A stretch of DNA of 64,000 nt, from the NCBI RefSeq assembly GCF_010686725.1, contig NZ_JAAGWZ010000002.1:372001-436000 (forward strand), given 5' to 3'. A model generated the notes under the pieces. That model was not told the origin of the DNA. It saw only the letters and a list, made by a program, of their open reading frames with translations, and ran no database searches. A program made the position numbers and the translations under genes. This document shows positions 26,670 to 35,781 of the stretch, one piece after another. How positions within the stretch are numbered: position 1 is the stretch's first letter; the number at the start of each line of letters is the position of its first letter. Source of the DNA: Galbitalea soli (GTDB lineage Bacteria > Actinomycetota > Actinomycetes > Actinomycetales > Microbacteriaceae).

Positions 26670-28322
26670 TCAGGCGATGAGCGCGCGCATCCCGGCGTCG
26701 AGCGCGGCGACCTTCGCGCCCGCGTCGGCGAGACGCTCGCGGGCCGATCCGGTCGTGCTCGAGGCGTCGATGTAGACCTTGAGCTTGGGCTCGGTGCCAC
26801 TCGGCCGCACGATGATGCGCGAGCCGTCGTCCGTCCACAGCCGCAGGATGTCGCTCGGCGCGAACTCCCCGAACCCGCCTGCGAAGTCGTCGACGCGGAT
26901 GACCGGCCTCCCGCCGATCGCGCCCGGGGGCTGCGCCCGCAGCCGCGCCATGATCCGCGGAATCTCGGCCAGGTCATCCACCCGCAGCGAGATCTGCGAG
27001 GAGGCGTAGCCGCCGAACAGGGCCGCGAACGCCTCCGCGTGCCGGGCGAGCGTGATGTCACCGGACTTCAGCTCGCTCGCGAGCGCGAGGAGGTCGACCG
27101 CCGCGGAGATGCCGTCCTTGTCGCGCACCACCTGGGGGTCGACGAGGTAGCCGAGCGCCTCCTCGTAGCCGTAGGCGAGCCCCGGCACGCGCGAGATCCA
27201 CTTGAAGCCGGTGAGCGTCTCGACGTGCCGGAGGCCGAAGTGCGCGGCGACGGCGGCGAGCGCCGGACTGCTGACGATCGAGCAGGCGAGCACGCGGTCG
27301 CCGCCGAGGGCCGAGGCGCGCAGGGCGGATCGCCAGCCGAGCAGCCAGCCGACCTCGTTGCCGCTCAGCCGCACCCAGCCGTCCTCGGTCGGGATGCCCA
27401 CCGCGAGCCGGTCGGCATCCGGGTCGTTCGCGATCACGAGCTCGGCGCCCACTCGCGCGGCCGTCTCGAAGGCGAGGTCCATGGCGCCCGGCTCCTCCGG
27501 GTTGGGAAAGGCGACCGTGGGGAAGGCGGGGTCCGGCGCGATCTGCGCCTCGACGAGCGTCGGCTCGGCGAAGCCCGCGCGGGCGAAGACCTGCTGGGCG
27601 GTCTCCCACCCGACGCCGTGCATGGCGGTGTACACGAAGGAGACCGGGGTGGTCGGCGGGGCGACGAGCGCCGCGGTGGCGGAGACGTAGGCCGCGATCA
27701 CCGACTCCTCGGCGATGCGGTAGGTGCTCGACCGCGGGAGGTCGACGATGCTGCCGGCCGCGACTCGGGTGATGTGGGCGGCGATCGCGCCGTCCGCCGG
27801 CGGCACGATCTGCGAGCCGGCGTCCGCACCGCCGAGGTAGACCTTGTAGCCGTTGTCGGAGGCCGGGTTGTGGCTCGCGGTCACCATCACGCCGGCGCTC
27901 GCGTCGAGGTGGCGCACCGCGAAGGCGAGCACCGGCGTCGGCAGGAGTCGGGGCAGCAGGGTGGTGGTGACGCCGGCGCCCGCCATGATCTCGGCGGTGT
28001 CGCGCGCGAAAGCGGCGGAGCCCGTTCGTCCGTCGTAGCCGATGACGATGCTCGGGGTCGCCTCTCGCTCGAGCAGGAAGGCGGCGAGACCGGCCGCCGC
28101 CTGGGAGACCAGCACGCGGTTCATCCGGTTGGGGCCTGCCCCGAGCGCGCCGCGGAGACCCGCGGTGCCGAAGGCGAGGCGCGTGCGGAAGCGGTCATCC
28201 AGCTCGGCGGTCGCGGCCGGGTCGCCCGCGGTCGCGCCGTCGATGAGGGCGCTGAGCTCAGCCCTCGTGCTCGCGTCCGGGTCTTGCGCGAGCCAGGCCC
28301 GCGCCGCCTCGATGGTGCTCAT
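26670..28322 (-). CDS. Phosphoglucomutase/phosphomannomutase family protein
   Basis: 550-residue alpha-D-phosphohexomutase. Catalytic phosphoserine loop VMVTASHNPASDNGYKVY, metal loop NDPDADRLAVG, sugar loop and C-terminal phosphate loop IIVRPSGTEPKLKVY are intact. Being next to deoD suggests a role as phosphopentomutase or PGM-type enzyme (M. tuberculosis keeps pmmB beside deoD). It could also feed glucose- or mannose-1-phosphate to the nucleotide-sugar genes. ATG overlaps the deoD stop (ATGA). Confidence 0.92.
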   Translation of the reverse strand: MSTIEAARAWLAQDPDASTRAELSALIDGATAGDPAATAELDDRFRTRLAFGTAGLRGALGAGPNRMNRVLVSQAAAGLAAFLLEREATPSIVIGYDGRTGSAAFARDTAEIMAGAGVTTTLLPRLLPTPVLAFAVRHLDASAGVMVTASHNPASDNGYKVYLGGADAGSQIVPPADGAIAAHITRVAAGSIVDLPRSSTYRIAEESVIAAYVSATAALVAPPTTPVSFVYTAMHGVGWETAQQVFARAGFAEPTLVEAQIAPDPAFPTVAFPNPEEPGAMDLAFETAARVGAELVIANDPDADRLAVGIPTEDGWVRLSGNEVGWLLGWRSALRASALGGDRVLACSIVSSPALAAVAAHFGLRHVETLTGFKWISRVPGLAYGYEEALGYLVDPQVVRDKDGISAAVDLLALASELKSGDITLARHAEAFAALFGGYASSQISLRVDDLAEIPRIMARLRAQPPGAIGGRPVIRVDDFAGGFGEFAPSDILRLWTDDGSRIIVRPSGTEPKLKVYIDASSTTGSARERLADAGAKVAALDAGMRALIA

Positions 28323-29155
28323 AGTTTGGCGACGATCCTCGCGAGCAGCGCGCTGATCACGGGCTCGGCGGCCTGGCCCGCCTCGAGCACCTCGGCGTGG
28401 CTGAGCGGTGTGGTCTGGATCCCCGCCGCGAGATTCGTGATGAGCGACATCCCCAGCACCTCCATGCCCGCCTGTCGGGCCGCGATCGCCTCGAGCGCGG
28501 TCGACATGCCCACGATGTGGCCGCCGATCGTGCGGGCCATCCGCACCTCGGCCGGCGTCTCGTAGTGCGGTCCGCGGAACTGGCAGTACACGCCCTCGTC
28601 GAGGCTCGGGTCGACGCGGCGGGCGATCGCGCGCAGTCGCTCAGAGTACAGATCGGTGAGGTCGACGAAGGTCGCGCCCTCGAGCGGCGAGTCCGCCGTG
28701 AGGTTGATGTGGTCGCTGATGAGCACCGGCTGCCCGGGCGTCCAGCTCTCCCTGATCCCGCCCGCGCCGTTCGTGAGGATCATCGTCGTCGCGCCGGCCG
28801 CGGCCGCCGTGCGCACGCTGTGCACCACCCGCCGCACCCCGTGCCCCTCGTAGTAGTGGGTGCGCGCACCGATGACGAGCGCCCGCTTACCGCTCGGCAG
28901 CAGCACCGAGCGCAGCGTGCCGACGTGCCCGCTGAGCGCGGGCGCGCTGAAGCCGAGGATCTCGGCGGCGGGGATCGTCGCGGTCGTCTCGCCGATGAGG
29001 TCGGCGGCCTTGGCCCACCCGCTGCCGAGGGTGAGGGCGATGTCGTGACGGGCGACTCCGGTGCGCTCGGCGATCTGCCGGGCGGCCTGCCGGGCGATCT
29101 CGAACGGGTCGGTCTGGGGGTTGTCGAGCGGATGCTCGGGCGTCGTCGTCGGCAT
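28319..29155 (-). CDS. deoD: Purine nucleoside phosphorylase
   Basis: Trimeric-type (PNP/MTAP family) purine nucleoside phosphorylase, 278 residues: ALTLGSGWAKA, GARTHYYEGHGVR (phosphate binding), TNGAGGI and CQFRGPHYETPAEVRMAR. Releases ribose-1-phosphate from inosine and guanosine, downstream of Add. ATG at 29155 has TAGTGT six bases upstream. First gene of a two-gene operon with the hexomutase. Confidence 0.95.
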   Translation of the reverse strand: MPTTTPEHPLDNPQTDPFEIARQAARQIAERTGVARHDIALTLGSGWAKAADLIGETTATIPAAEILGFSAPALSGHVGTLRSVLLPSGKRALVIGARTHYYEGHGVRRVVHSVRTAAAAGATTMILTNGAGGIRESWTPGQPVLISDHINLTADSPLEGATFVDLTDLYSERLRAIARRVDPSLDEGVYCQFRGPHYETPAEVRMARTIGGHIVGMSTALEAIAARQAGMEVLGMSLITNLAAGIQTTPLSHAEVLEAGQAAEPVISALLARIVAKL

Positions 29156-29161
29156 AGACCA

Positions 29162-29167
29162 ACACTA
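29162..29167 (-). promoter_or_regulatory. -10 box, leaderless promoter of deoD
   Basis: TAGTGT on the minus strand, six bases before the ATG at 29155. Confidence 0.55.
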
Positions 29168-29261
29168 ATTCGTGCCGCACGCTGCCGCCGCTCCCCGTGC
29201 GGCCGGATCGGTGGCGCGCGGGTGGTTTGGTCGCCGTCTGGCGATCCGGAACAATGGCTGC

Positions 29262-30698
29262 ATGTCCTATGAGTTCGAGCGCAAGCAGCGCATTGCGATT
29301 GTCGGCGGCGGCCCCGGTGGCTACGAGGCGGCCCTCGCGGGTGCGCAGCTCGGGGCGGAGGTGACGCTCGTCGAGCGGGTCGGGGTCGGCGGCAGCGCCG
29401 TGCTCACCGATGTCGTGCCCTCGAAGACGCTGATCGCGACCGCCGAGGCCACGAGCGCGATCGGTGAGGCCGCCGAACTCGGGGTGCAGTTCTTCACGCG
29501 CAACGACGCCGGGCGCCCCGTGCGTCCCGAGGTCACCGTCAACTTCACGGCCGTCAACGCCCGGCTGCTGCGCCTCGCCCGCCAGCAGTCGGAGGACATG
29601 AAGTCGCAGCTCATCAAGGCTGGCGTGCGCGTGATCCAGGGCGAGGGCCGGCTCGACGGACCCCAGCGCGTGATCGTCTCGACGGGCGGCGGCGCCAAGT
29701 CCACCGACTTCGACGAGATCGACGCCGACACCATCGTCGTCTCGGTCGGTGCGCGCCCCCGCGAGCTCGACTCGGCCAAGCCGGACGGCGAGCGCATCCT
29801 CACCTGGACCCAGCTCTACACGCTCACCGAGGCGCCGGAGCACCTCATCGTCGTCGGTTCCGGCGTGACCGGCGCCGAGTTCGCGTCGGCCTTCACCAAC
29901 CTCGGCTCCAAGGTGACCCTCATCTCCAGCCGCGATCAGGTGCTGCCGGGCGAGGACGCGGACGCCGCCCGCGTGATCGAGGACGTCTTCACCCGCAACG
30001 GCATGGAGGTGCTCTCCAAGAGCCGCGCCGACTCCGTCGTCCGCACCCCCAACGGCGTCGTGGCCACCCTGTCGGACGGCCGAAAGGTCGAGGGCTCGCA
30101 CTGCCTCATGGCCGTCGGCGCCATCCCCAACACCGCCGGCATCGGCCTGGAGGAGGCCGGCGTGCAGCTCACCGACAGCGGCCACATCCGGGTGAACCGG
30201 GTCGCCCGCACCTCGATGCCGTCCATCTACGCCGCGGGCGACTGCAGCGACTTCATGCCGCTCGCCTCCGTCGCGTCGATGCAGGGCCGCACCGCCGTGT
30301 TCCACGCGATGGGCGACGCGGTCAACCCGACCGAACTGCGCAACATCACCTCGAACATCTTCACCAACCCCGAGATCGCCACCGTCGGCTGGACCCAGAA
30401 GCAGATCGAGGACGGCATCGCCCAGGGCGAGATCTACAAGCTGCCGCTCTCCTCCAACCCGCGGGCCAAGATGATCGGGCTGCGCGACGGCTTCGTGAAG
30501 CTGTTCGCCCGCACCGGTTCGGGCACCGTGATCGGCGGCGTGATCGTCGCGCCCCGCGCCTCCGAGCTCATCCTGCCGATCGCGCTCGCCGTCGAGCACC
30601 GCCTCACCGTCGACCAGTTGGCGCGCGCCTTCTCCGTCTACCCCTCGCTGACGGGCAGCATCACCGATGCGGCGCGGGCCATGCACATCGTCAATTGA
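29262..30698 (+). CDS. lpdA: LpdA-like NAD(P)H-quinone dehydrogenase flavoprotein
   Basis: 478-residue FAD/NAD(P) disulfide-reductase-fold protein: FAD motif IAIVGGGPGGYEAA, NAD(P) motif LIVVGSGVTGAEFA, FAD-binding YAAGDCSDFMPLASV. The redox-active Cys pair of lipoamide dehydrogenase is replaced (GGSAVLTDVVPSK), and there is no C-terminal His-Glu pair, as in M. tuberculosis LpdA (Rv3303c), an NAD(P)H:quinone reductase. So it is not a pyruvate dehydrogenase E3. The ATG at 29262 is eight bases after an out-of-frame ATG; AACAAT six bases upstream may be a -10 box. Confidence 0.88.
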   Translation: MSYEFERKQRIAIVGGGPGGYEAALAGAQLGAEVTLVERVGVGGSAVLTDVVPSKTLIATAEATSAIGEAAELGVQFFTRNDAGRPVRPEVTVNFTAVNARLLRLARQQSEDMKSQLIKAGVRVIQGEGRLDGPQRVIVSTGGGAKSTDFDEIDADTIVVSVGARPRELDSAKPDGERILTWTQLYTLTEAPEHLIVVGSGVTGAEFASAFTNLGSKVTLISSRDQVLPGEDADAARVIEDVFTRNGMEVLSKSRADSVVRTPNGVVATLSDGRKVEGSHCLMAVGAIPNTAGIGLEEAGVQLTDSGHIRVNRVARTSMPSIYAAGDCSDFMPLASVASMQGRTAVFHAMGDAVNPTELRNITSNIFTNPEIATVGWTQKQIEDGIAQGEIYKLPLSSNPRAKMIGLRDGFVKLFARTGSGTVIGGVIVAPRASELILPIALAVEHRLTVDQLARAFSVYPSLTGSITDAARAMHIVN

Positions 30699-31198
30699 CT
30701 CTCCCTCGCCCCCTCGCCCGGGCCGCCGCGCCCCTCGCGCTCGTCGCCGCGCTGTGCGGATGCTCGGCGCTTGGCCTGGGTCGCCCCAGCCCCACGCCCA
30801 GCGCGCTCCCCGACGTGACCGAGACATTCCTCGCTCCGCCGACGCCGACGCCCACCCCCACGGCCGCGGTGAGTGCGCCCGCGCGCGTGGGCTCGGGGAC
30901 GATCATCCTGCAGCTCGTCGACGTGCACGGCGCGAAGCTCGCGCTCAACCTCGTGTACGTGTACGCGAGCGACGCCGACAACACCTTCCTGGTGAGCAGC
31001 TACACCGACGCGAAGGGCCGCGCGACGATCCGTTCGGTGCCGGCGGGCACGCGGATGGAGATCGGGACGATCCTCGACCGGCACTCGAAGTACGGCAACG
31101 CCTCGAAGGACATCGCGGCGATCGCCGCGGGGTCGGTCGTGAAGCAGACCCTGGTGATGGTCAAGGATCCGGCCGCGGCCGCGACCCCGTCGGGGTGA
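30695..31198 (+). CDS. Small lipoprotein, function unknown
   Basis: 167 residues starting at TTG (30695) overlapping the lpdA stop as TTGA. Arg-containing N-terminus, hydrophobic run and Cys23 in ALCGC form a probable lipoprotein signal. A Pro/Thr linker (PTPTPTPT) of about 35 residues leads to a small beta-rich domain (IILQLVDVHGAKLAL, GRATIRSVPAGTRMEI) resembling carboxypeptidase-regulatory or CNA-B-like folds. No named family recognised. Probably anchored outside the membrane, co-transcribed with lpdA. Confidence 0.72.
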   Translation: MTLPRPLARAAAPLALVAALCGCSALGLGRPSPTPSALPDVTETFLAPPTPTPTPTAAVSAPARVGSGTIILQLVDVHGAKLALNLVYVYASDADNTFLVSSYTDAKGRATIRSVPAGTRMEIGTILDRHSKYGNASKDIAAIAAGSVVKQTLVMVKDPAAAATPSG

Positions 31199-31219
31199 GA
31201 CCCCGCCCCGCGGCGGAGG

Positions 31220-32974
31220 CTAGTCGGCGATCGTCAGCAGCAGGTGGCCCGAGGAGACGGTCGCGCCCACCTCGGCGTTGATGCCGGTGACGGTGCCGTC
31301 CTTGTGGGCGGTGATCGGCTGCTCCATCTTCATGGCCTCGAGCACGAGCACGAGGTCGCCCTTCACCACCCGCTCGCCCTCGCCGACCGCGATCTTCACG
31401 ACCGTGGCCTGCATGGGCGAGGTGACGGCATCCCCGGTGACGGTGCTCACCGCGCCGCCGCCGCGACGGCGGGGAGCGGGCGCGTTCGCCACACTCGCCG
31501 AGGAGGGCAGCAGCTGGGTCGGCAGCGAGACGGCGATGCGCTTGCCCTCGACCTCCACGACGACCGTGTGGCGCGGTGCCGCGCCGGTGGTGTCGTGCTC
31601 CAGCTCGCCGTTCCACGGCTCGATGTCGTTGTCGAACTCGGTCTCGATCCAGCGCGTGTACACCCGGAAGGGCTCGTCGGTGAAGGCGGGGTCGCGAACG
31701 ATCTTGCGGTGGAAGGGCAGCACGGTGGGCAAGCCCGCGACCTCGAACTCGTCGAGGGCGCGGCGCGCGCGCTCGAGGGCGTCCGTGCGGTCGGAGCCCG
31801 TGACGATGAGCTTCGCGAGGAGGGAGTCGAAGGCGCCGCTGATGACGTCGCCGGTCGTGACGCCGCTGTCGACCCGCACGCCGGGGCCGCCGGGGAACCG
31901 CAGCACGTGGACGGGGCCGGGGGAGGGCATGAAGTTGCGGCCCGCATCCTCGCCATTGATGCGGAACTCGAAGGAGTGGCCCTTCGGTGCCGGGTCGTCG
32001 TAGTCGAGGAGCCCGCCCTCGGCGATGCGGAACTGCTCGCGCACGAGGTCGATGCCGGTGACCTCCTCCGAGACCGGGTGCTCGACCTGCAGGCGGGTGT
32101 TCACCTCGAGGAAGGAGATCGTGCCGTCCTTCGCGACCAGGAACTCGCAGGTGCCGGCTCCGACGTAGCCGACCTCCTTCAGGATCGCCTTTGAGGCGGT
32201 GTAGAGGGCGGCGTTCTGCTCGGCGCTCAGGAACGGCGCGGGAGCCTCCTCGACGAGCTTCTGGTGGCGGCGCTGGAGCGAGCAGTCGCGGGTGGAGATG
32301 ACGACGACGGTGCCCGCGGAGTCGGCGAGGCACTGGGTCTCGACGTGCCGGGGCTGGTCGAGGTACTTCTCGACGAAGCACTCGCCGCGTCCGAAGGCCG
32401 CGACCGCCTCACGCGTCGCGGAGTCGAAGAGCTCGGGAACCTCCTCGCGGGTGCGCGCGACCTTGAGCCCGCGTCCACCCCCGCCGAACGCCGCCTTGAT
32501 GGCGACGGGGAGACCGTGCACGTCGACGAAATCGAGCACCTCGTCCGCGCCGGAGACCGGATTGAGCGTGCCGGGGGCGAGCGGGGCGCCGACCTTCTCG
32601 GCGATGTGGCGCGCCGAGACCTTGTCGCCGAGCTGCTCGATCGCCTCCGGGGAGGGGCCGATCCAGATGATGCCGGCGTCGATGACCGCGCGGGCGAAGT
32701 CGGCGTTCTCGGCGAGGAAGCCGTAGCCGGGGTGCACCGCGTTCGCGCCGGAGCGGCGGGCGATGGAAAGGATCTTGTCGATCACGAGGTAGGTCTCGGC
32801 GCTCGTCGTGCCCTCGAGCGCGTAGGCCTCGTCGGCGAGCTTGACGTGCCGGGCATCCCGGTCCTGGTCGGCGTAGACGGCGACGGAGGCGATGCCGCTG
32901 TCGCGGGCGGCGCGGATGACGCGCACGGCGATCTCTCCGCGGTTGGCGATCAGTACCTTGTGGATTCGAGCCAT
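31220..32974 (-). CDS. accA3: Acyl-CoA carboxylase alpha subunit (biotin carboxylase + BCCP)
   Basis: 584-residue actinobacterial alpha subunit. The biotin carboxylase part (about 1-445) begins [20 protein letters not shown] and has the ATP-grasp glycine loop [12 protein letters not shown] and [22 protein letters not shown]. The C-terminal carrier domain has the biotinylated Lys in LEAMKMEQ. It carboxylates its own biotin for transfer by the AccD-type beta subunit. ATG at 32974 is preceded by TAGGCT; the frame extends further upstream but without the family sequence. Confidence 0.95.
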   Translation of the reverse strand: MARIHKVLIANRGEIAVRVIRAARDSGIASVAVYADQDRDARHVKLADEAYALEGTTSAETYLVIDKILSIARRSGANAVHPGYGFLAENADFARAVIDAGIIWIGPSPEAIEQLGDKVSARHIAEKVGAPLAPGTLNPVSGADEVLDFVDVHGLPVAIKAAFGGGGRGLKVARTREEVPELFDSATREAVAAFGRGECFVEKYLDQPRHVETQCLADSAGTVVVISTRDCSLQRRHQKLVEEAPAPFLSAEQNAALYTASKAILKEVGYVGAGTCEFLVAKDGTISFLEVNTRLQVEHPVSEEVTGIDLVREQFRIAEGGLLDYDDPAPKGHSFEFRINGEDAGRNFMPSPGPVHVLRFPGGPGVRVDSGVTTGDVISGAFDSLLAKLIVTGSDRTDALERARRALDEFEVAGLPTVLPFHRKIVRDPAFTDEPFRVYTRWIETEFDNDIEPWNGELEHDTTGAAPRHTVVVEVEGKRIAVSLPTQLLPSSASVANAPAPRRRGGGAVSTVTGDAVTSPMQATVVKIAVGEGERVVKGDLVLVLEAMKMEQPITAHKDGTVTGINAEVGATVSSGHLLLTIAD

Positions 32975-32982
32975 AATGACCC

Positions 32983-32988
32983 AGCCTA
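32983..32988 (-). promoter_or_regulatory. -10 box, leaderless promoter of the accA3-type gene
   Basis: TAGGCT on the minus strand with an 8-base gap to the ATG at 32974. Confidence 0.5.
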
Positions 32989-33006
32989 TTGGGCGGCAAG
33001 AGCCAC

Positions 33007-33032
33007 CCTTTTGGGGACACCCTCCAAAAAGG
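33007..33032. other. Imperfect inverted repeat between maf and the accA3-type gene
   Basis: CCTTTTGG and CCAAAAAGG separated by nine bases, one bulged base. It lies about where the -35 region of the accA3-type promoter would be, so it may be an operator, or it may end maf transcription. Confidence 0.4.
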
Positions 33033-33054
33033 CAGGATGACCCGCGCAGCATGC

Positions 33055-33687
33055 CTACAAGCGCGGGCCCCACAGCGCGGGCCATGACACCCCGAACGGC
33101 AGGAGCAGTTCCCGCACCATCGACACCGACAGCCCGACCACCGCGTGCGGGTCGCCCCGCACCTCGGTGATGAACGCGGCGCCGAGGCTGTCGATCGTGA
33201 AGGCGCCCGCGACCTCGAGCGGCTCGCCCGTCGCGATGTAGGCGTCGATCTCGTGCTCGGTGATGCTCGACGCGAAGCGCACGTGCGCCGAGGAGACGTC
33301 GCCTCCGACGCCCGCGGCCACACCGCCGCGGTGGTCGATCACCCAGTGACCGGAGTGCAGCACGCCCTCGCGGCCGCGCTGGGCGAGCCAGCGCTCGCGC
33401 GCGACGGCCGGCTCGTGCGGCTTGCCGTAGGCGACCCCGTCGAGCTCGAACATGGAGTCCCCGCCGAGGATGATCCCGTCGATCGGCTCGTCGTCGACCG
33501 TGCGGCCGACGACGGCCTCGGCCTTGAGGCGGGCGAGAAGGAGCACCGTCTCCTCGGTGGTGAGGTCGCCCGCGGCGGCGACCGCCGCATCCTCATCGAC
33601 CCCGGAGGAGAGCAGCACGGGTTCGACGCCCGCCGCGCGCAGGGTGGCGAGTCGGGCCGGAGAGGTGGAGGCAAGGTACAGGCGCAC
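33055..33687 (-). CDS. maf: Maf family nucleotide pyrophosphatase
   Basis: Nucleoside-triphosphate pyrophosphatase that removes non-canonical nucleotides. [18 protein letters not shown] is the N-terminal S-x-S-P-R signature; the catalytic acid region reads [16 protein letters not shown]. 210 residues. GTG at 33687 is preceded by GGAG at five bases. Actinobacteria commonly keep maf beside acyl-CoA carboxylase genes, as here. Confidence 0.92.
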   Translation of the reverse strand: MRLYLASTSPARLATLRAAGVEPVLLSSGVDEDAAVAAAGDLTTEETVLLLARLKAEAVVGRTVDDEPIDGIILGGDSMFELDGVAYGKPHEPAVARERWLAQRGREGVLHSGHWVIDHRGGVAAGVGGDVSSAHVRFASSITEHEIDAYIATGEPLEVAGAFTIDSLGAAFITEVRGDPHAVVGLSVSMVRELLLPFGVSWPALWGPRL

Positions 33688-33696
33688 GCGGGCTCC

Positions 33697-33702
33697 TATG
33701 CT
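33697..33702 (+). promoter_or_regulatory. -10 box, leaderless promoter of the RNA methyltransferase gene
   Basis: TATGCT, six bases before the ATG at 33709, in the 21-base gap with divergent maf. Confidence 0.55.
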
Positions 33703-33708
33703 CGACGG

Positions 33709-34935
33709 ATGGGTGAAATGCAGGGGCGAGAGCTCGAACTCGAGGTTACCAACGTCGCGCACGGCGGAATCTCGGTCGCGCGCCACGACGGACGGGTGGT
33801 GTTCGTCTCCGACGCGATCCCCGGAGAGCGCGTGCGGGCCAGGATCACCGAGGACTCGAAGAAGTCGTTCTGGCGCGCGGAGACGGTCGCGGTGCTGGAG
33901 CCCAGCCCACACCGTCGCGAGCACGTGTGGGCGGCCGCGGGACCGGGCCGCGACCCCCGGGACCGGGCCGGCGGAGCAGAGTTCGGCCACATCGAGATCG
34001 GCCACCAGCGGGAACTCAAGCGTCAGGTCATCACCGACGCGCTCTCCCGCTTCGGCGGGATCACCCGCGACGTCGTCGTCGAGGCGCTCCCGGGCGAGCC
34101 CGACGGCACCGGATGGCGCACGCGGGTGCGGCTGCACGTCGACGAGGACGGCGGCATCGGGCCGTACGCGGCCCGCTCGCACCGCGTCATCCGCGTCGCC
34201 GACCTCCCCCTCGCCACACCCGGGGTGCGGGAGGTCGCCCCGCTCGGCGACCGCTTCCCCGGAGAGCAGACGGTGGACGTGCTCGAACCGTCGGTCGGCG
34301 GGGCGAGACTCATCATCGGCACGCAGAAGCCCCTCACCATCACCGAGCGAGTGGGAGAGCGCGAGTTCACCCTCGACGACGGCGGATTCTGGCAGGTGCA
34401 CCGGGCGGCGGCCACCACCCTCACCGACGCGGTGCAGCACGCGATCGACGACGCCCTCTTCGACCCTCGCGCGCACAACCTCGACCTGTACGGCGGCGTC
34501 GGCCTGCTCGCCGCCGCCGTCGGCGACCGCTTCGGCAGCGCCACCCGCATCACCACGGTAGAGAGCGATGCGGCGGCCACCGAGCATGCGGGGCGCAACC
34601 TCGTGGAATGGGTCGGCGCCTCGGCGGTCACGGCACGGGTGGAGCGGTGGATCACCGCCCTCGCCGGCAGCGCGGGCGAGGGCGAGCGGGAGCGAATGCG
34701 GGCGGGGACGGTCATCCTCGACCCGCCCCGGGCGGGCGCGGGCGCGGTCGTCGTGGAGGCCATCGCCGCGCTGCAGCCCGCCCAGCTCGTCTACGTGGCC
34801 TGCGACCCGGTGGCCCTCGCCCGTGACATCGGCTTGTTCCGCGAGCGCGGCTACGAGGTGGATGACCTGCGCGCCTTCGATCTCTTTCCCAACACGCACC
34901 ACGTCGAGGCGGTCACGCGGCTGGTGCGCGCGTAA
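33709..34935 (+). CDS. TrmA/RlmC-RlmD-type RNA (uracil-5-)methyltransferase with TRAM domain
   Basis: 408 residues. N-terminal TRAM domain (about 1-60: ELEVTNVAHGGISVAR), then a class I SAM methyltransferase with LDLYGGVGLLA (SAM loop), TVESDAAATEHAGRN, ILDPPRAGAG and the nucleophilic Cys in VYVACDPVALARDIG. The N-terminal 4Fe-4S cysteines of RlmD are absent. Methylates U in tRNA or 23S rRNA; which one is not decidable here. An alternative upstream ATG at 33698 is out of frame. Confidence 0.9.
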   Translation: MGEMQGRELELEVTNVAHGGISVARHDGRVVFVSDAIPGERVRARITEDSKKSFWRAETVAVLEPSPHRREHVWAAAGPGRDPRDRAGGAEFGHIEIGHQRELKRQVITDALSRFGGITRDVVVEALPGEPDGTGWRTRVRLHVDEDGGIGPYAARSHRVIRVADLPLATPGVREVAPLGDRFPGEQTVDVLEPSVGGARLIIGTQKPLTITERVGEREFTLDDGGFWQVHRAAATTLTDAVQHAIDDALFDPRAHNLDLYGGVGLLAAAVGDRFGSATRITTVESDAAATEHAGRNLVEWVGASAVTARVERWITALAGSAGEGERERMRAGTVILDPPRAGAGAVVVEAIAALQPAQLVYVACDPVALARDIGLFRERGYEVDDLRAFDLFPNTHHVEAVTRLVRA

Positions 34936-35076
34936 CGTTGACGCCGCGGCGACGGGAATCGGTCGGTGCTGGGTCTGCCGACTCGCTCGGGCGGCCGTGG
35001 TATCCGTGCGCCCGGCGCATCTGCCGATACGATTGACACGGCAAGCAACACCGCCGAGGGGTAGACGGGAACGGGC

Positions 35077-35781
35077 ATGGTCCAGACAACAGTGCACGAG
35101 GCAGGAGCCGACCTGCGACCGAGCGGGGTGCGTGTGGCTGTCGTCGACGACCACGAGTCGGTGCGACTCGGCCTCAAGGCCGCCTTCCTCGATGAGGGCT
35201 ACGACTTCATCCTCGCCGCCGCGACGGTCGACGAGCTGATCCGCGATCTCGACAACCGCGAGGTCGACGTCGTCGTGCTCGACCTTTCGCTCGGCGACGG
35301 CTCGACCGTCACCGACAACGTCAAGCGCTGCCAGTCCATCGGTGCCGCCGTGCTCGTGCACAGCATCGCTGACCGGGTGGCGAGCGTGCGGGAGGCACTC
35401 GCCGCGGGTGCTGCGGGGGTCATCCCGAAGTCATCGGCGACCCGCACGGTGCTGCAGGCCGCGGCGACCGTGGCGCGCGGCGAGGTGCTCAACAACCTCG
35501 AGTGGGCCACCGCCATCGACGCCGACCGCGACTTCTCGAAGGCCCAGCTGGGTCGGCGCGAGCGCGAGATCCTCCACCTCTACGCCTCGGGGCTGCCCCT
35601 CAAGCTGGCGGCCGAACAGCTCGGCATCGGCTACTCCACCGCGCGCGAGTACCTCGACCGCATCCGCGTGAAATACGTCGAGGTCGGGCGCCCCGCGCCG
35701 ACCAAGGTCGACCTTCTGCGACGCGCCGTCGAGGACGGCATCCTCCCGGGCCTCGATCCGGATGGCGGGGATGTCGTCTAG
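35077..35781 (+). CDS. Two-component response regulator (receiver + LuxR-type HTH)
   Basis: 234 residues. Receiver domain with acidic pair DDH (25-27), phospho-acceptor Asp69 in VVVLDLSL and Lys118 in GVIPKSS. C-terminal helix-turn-helix (about 155-215: LGRREREILHLYASG, AAEQLGIGYSTAREYLDRIRVKY). Overlaps the sensor kinase gene by 20 bases, so they form one operon. Targets unknown. The 141-base upstream gap has TTGACA at 35033 but no well-spaced -10 box. Confidence 0.93.
   Translation: MVQTTVHEAGADLRPSGVRVAVVDDHESVRLGLKAAFLDEGYDFILAAATVDELIRDLDNREVDVVVLDLSLGDGSTVTDNVKRCQSIGAAVLVHSIADRVASVREALAAGAAGVIPKSSATRTVLQAAATVARGEVLNNLEWATAIDADRDFSKAQLGRREREILHLYASGLPLKLAAEQLGIGYSTAREYLDRIRVKYVEVGRPAPTKVDLLRRAVEDGILPGLDPDGGDVV

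Noticed and set aside
29262-30698. Dihydrolipoamide dehydrogenase (E3)
   Set aside because: The redox-active cysteine pair is missing, so the fold is right but the reaction is not.
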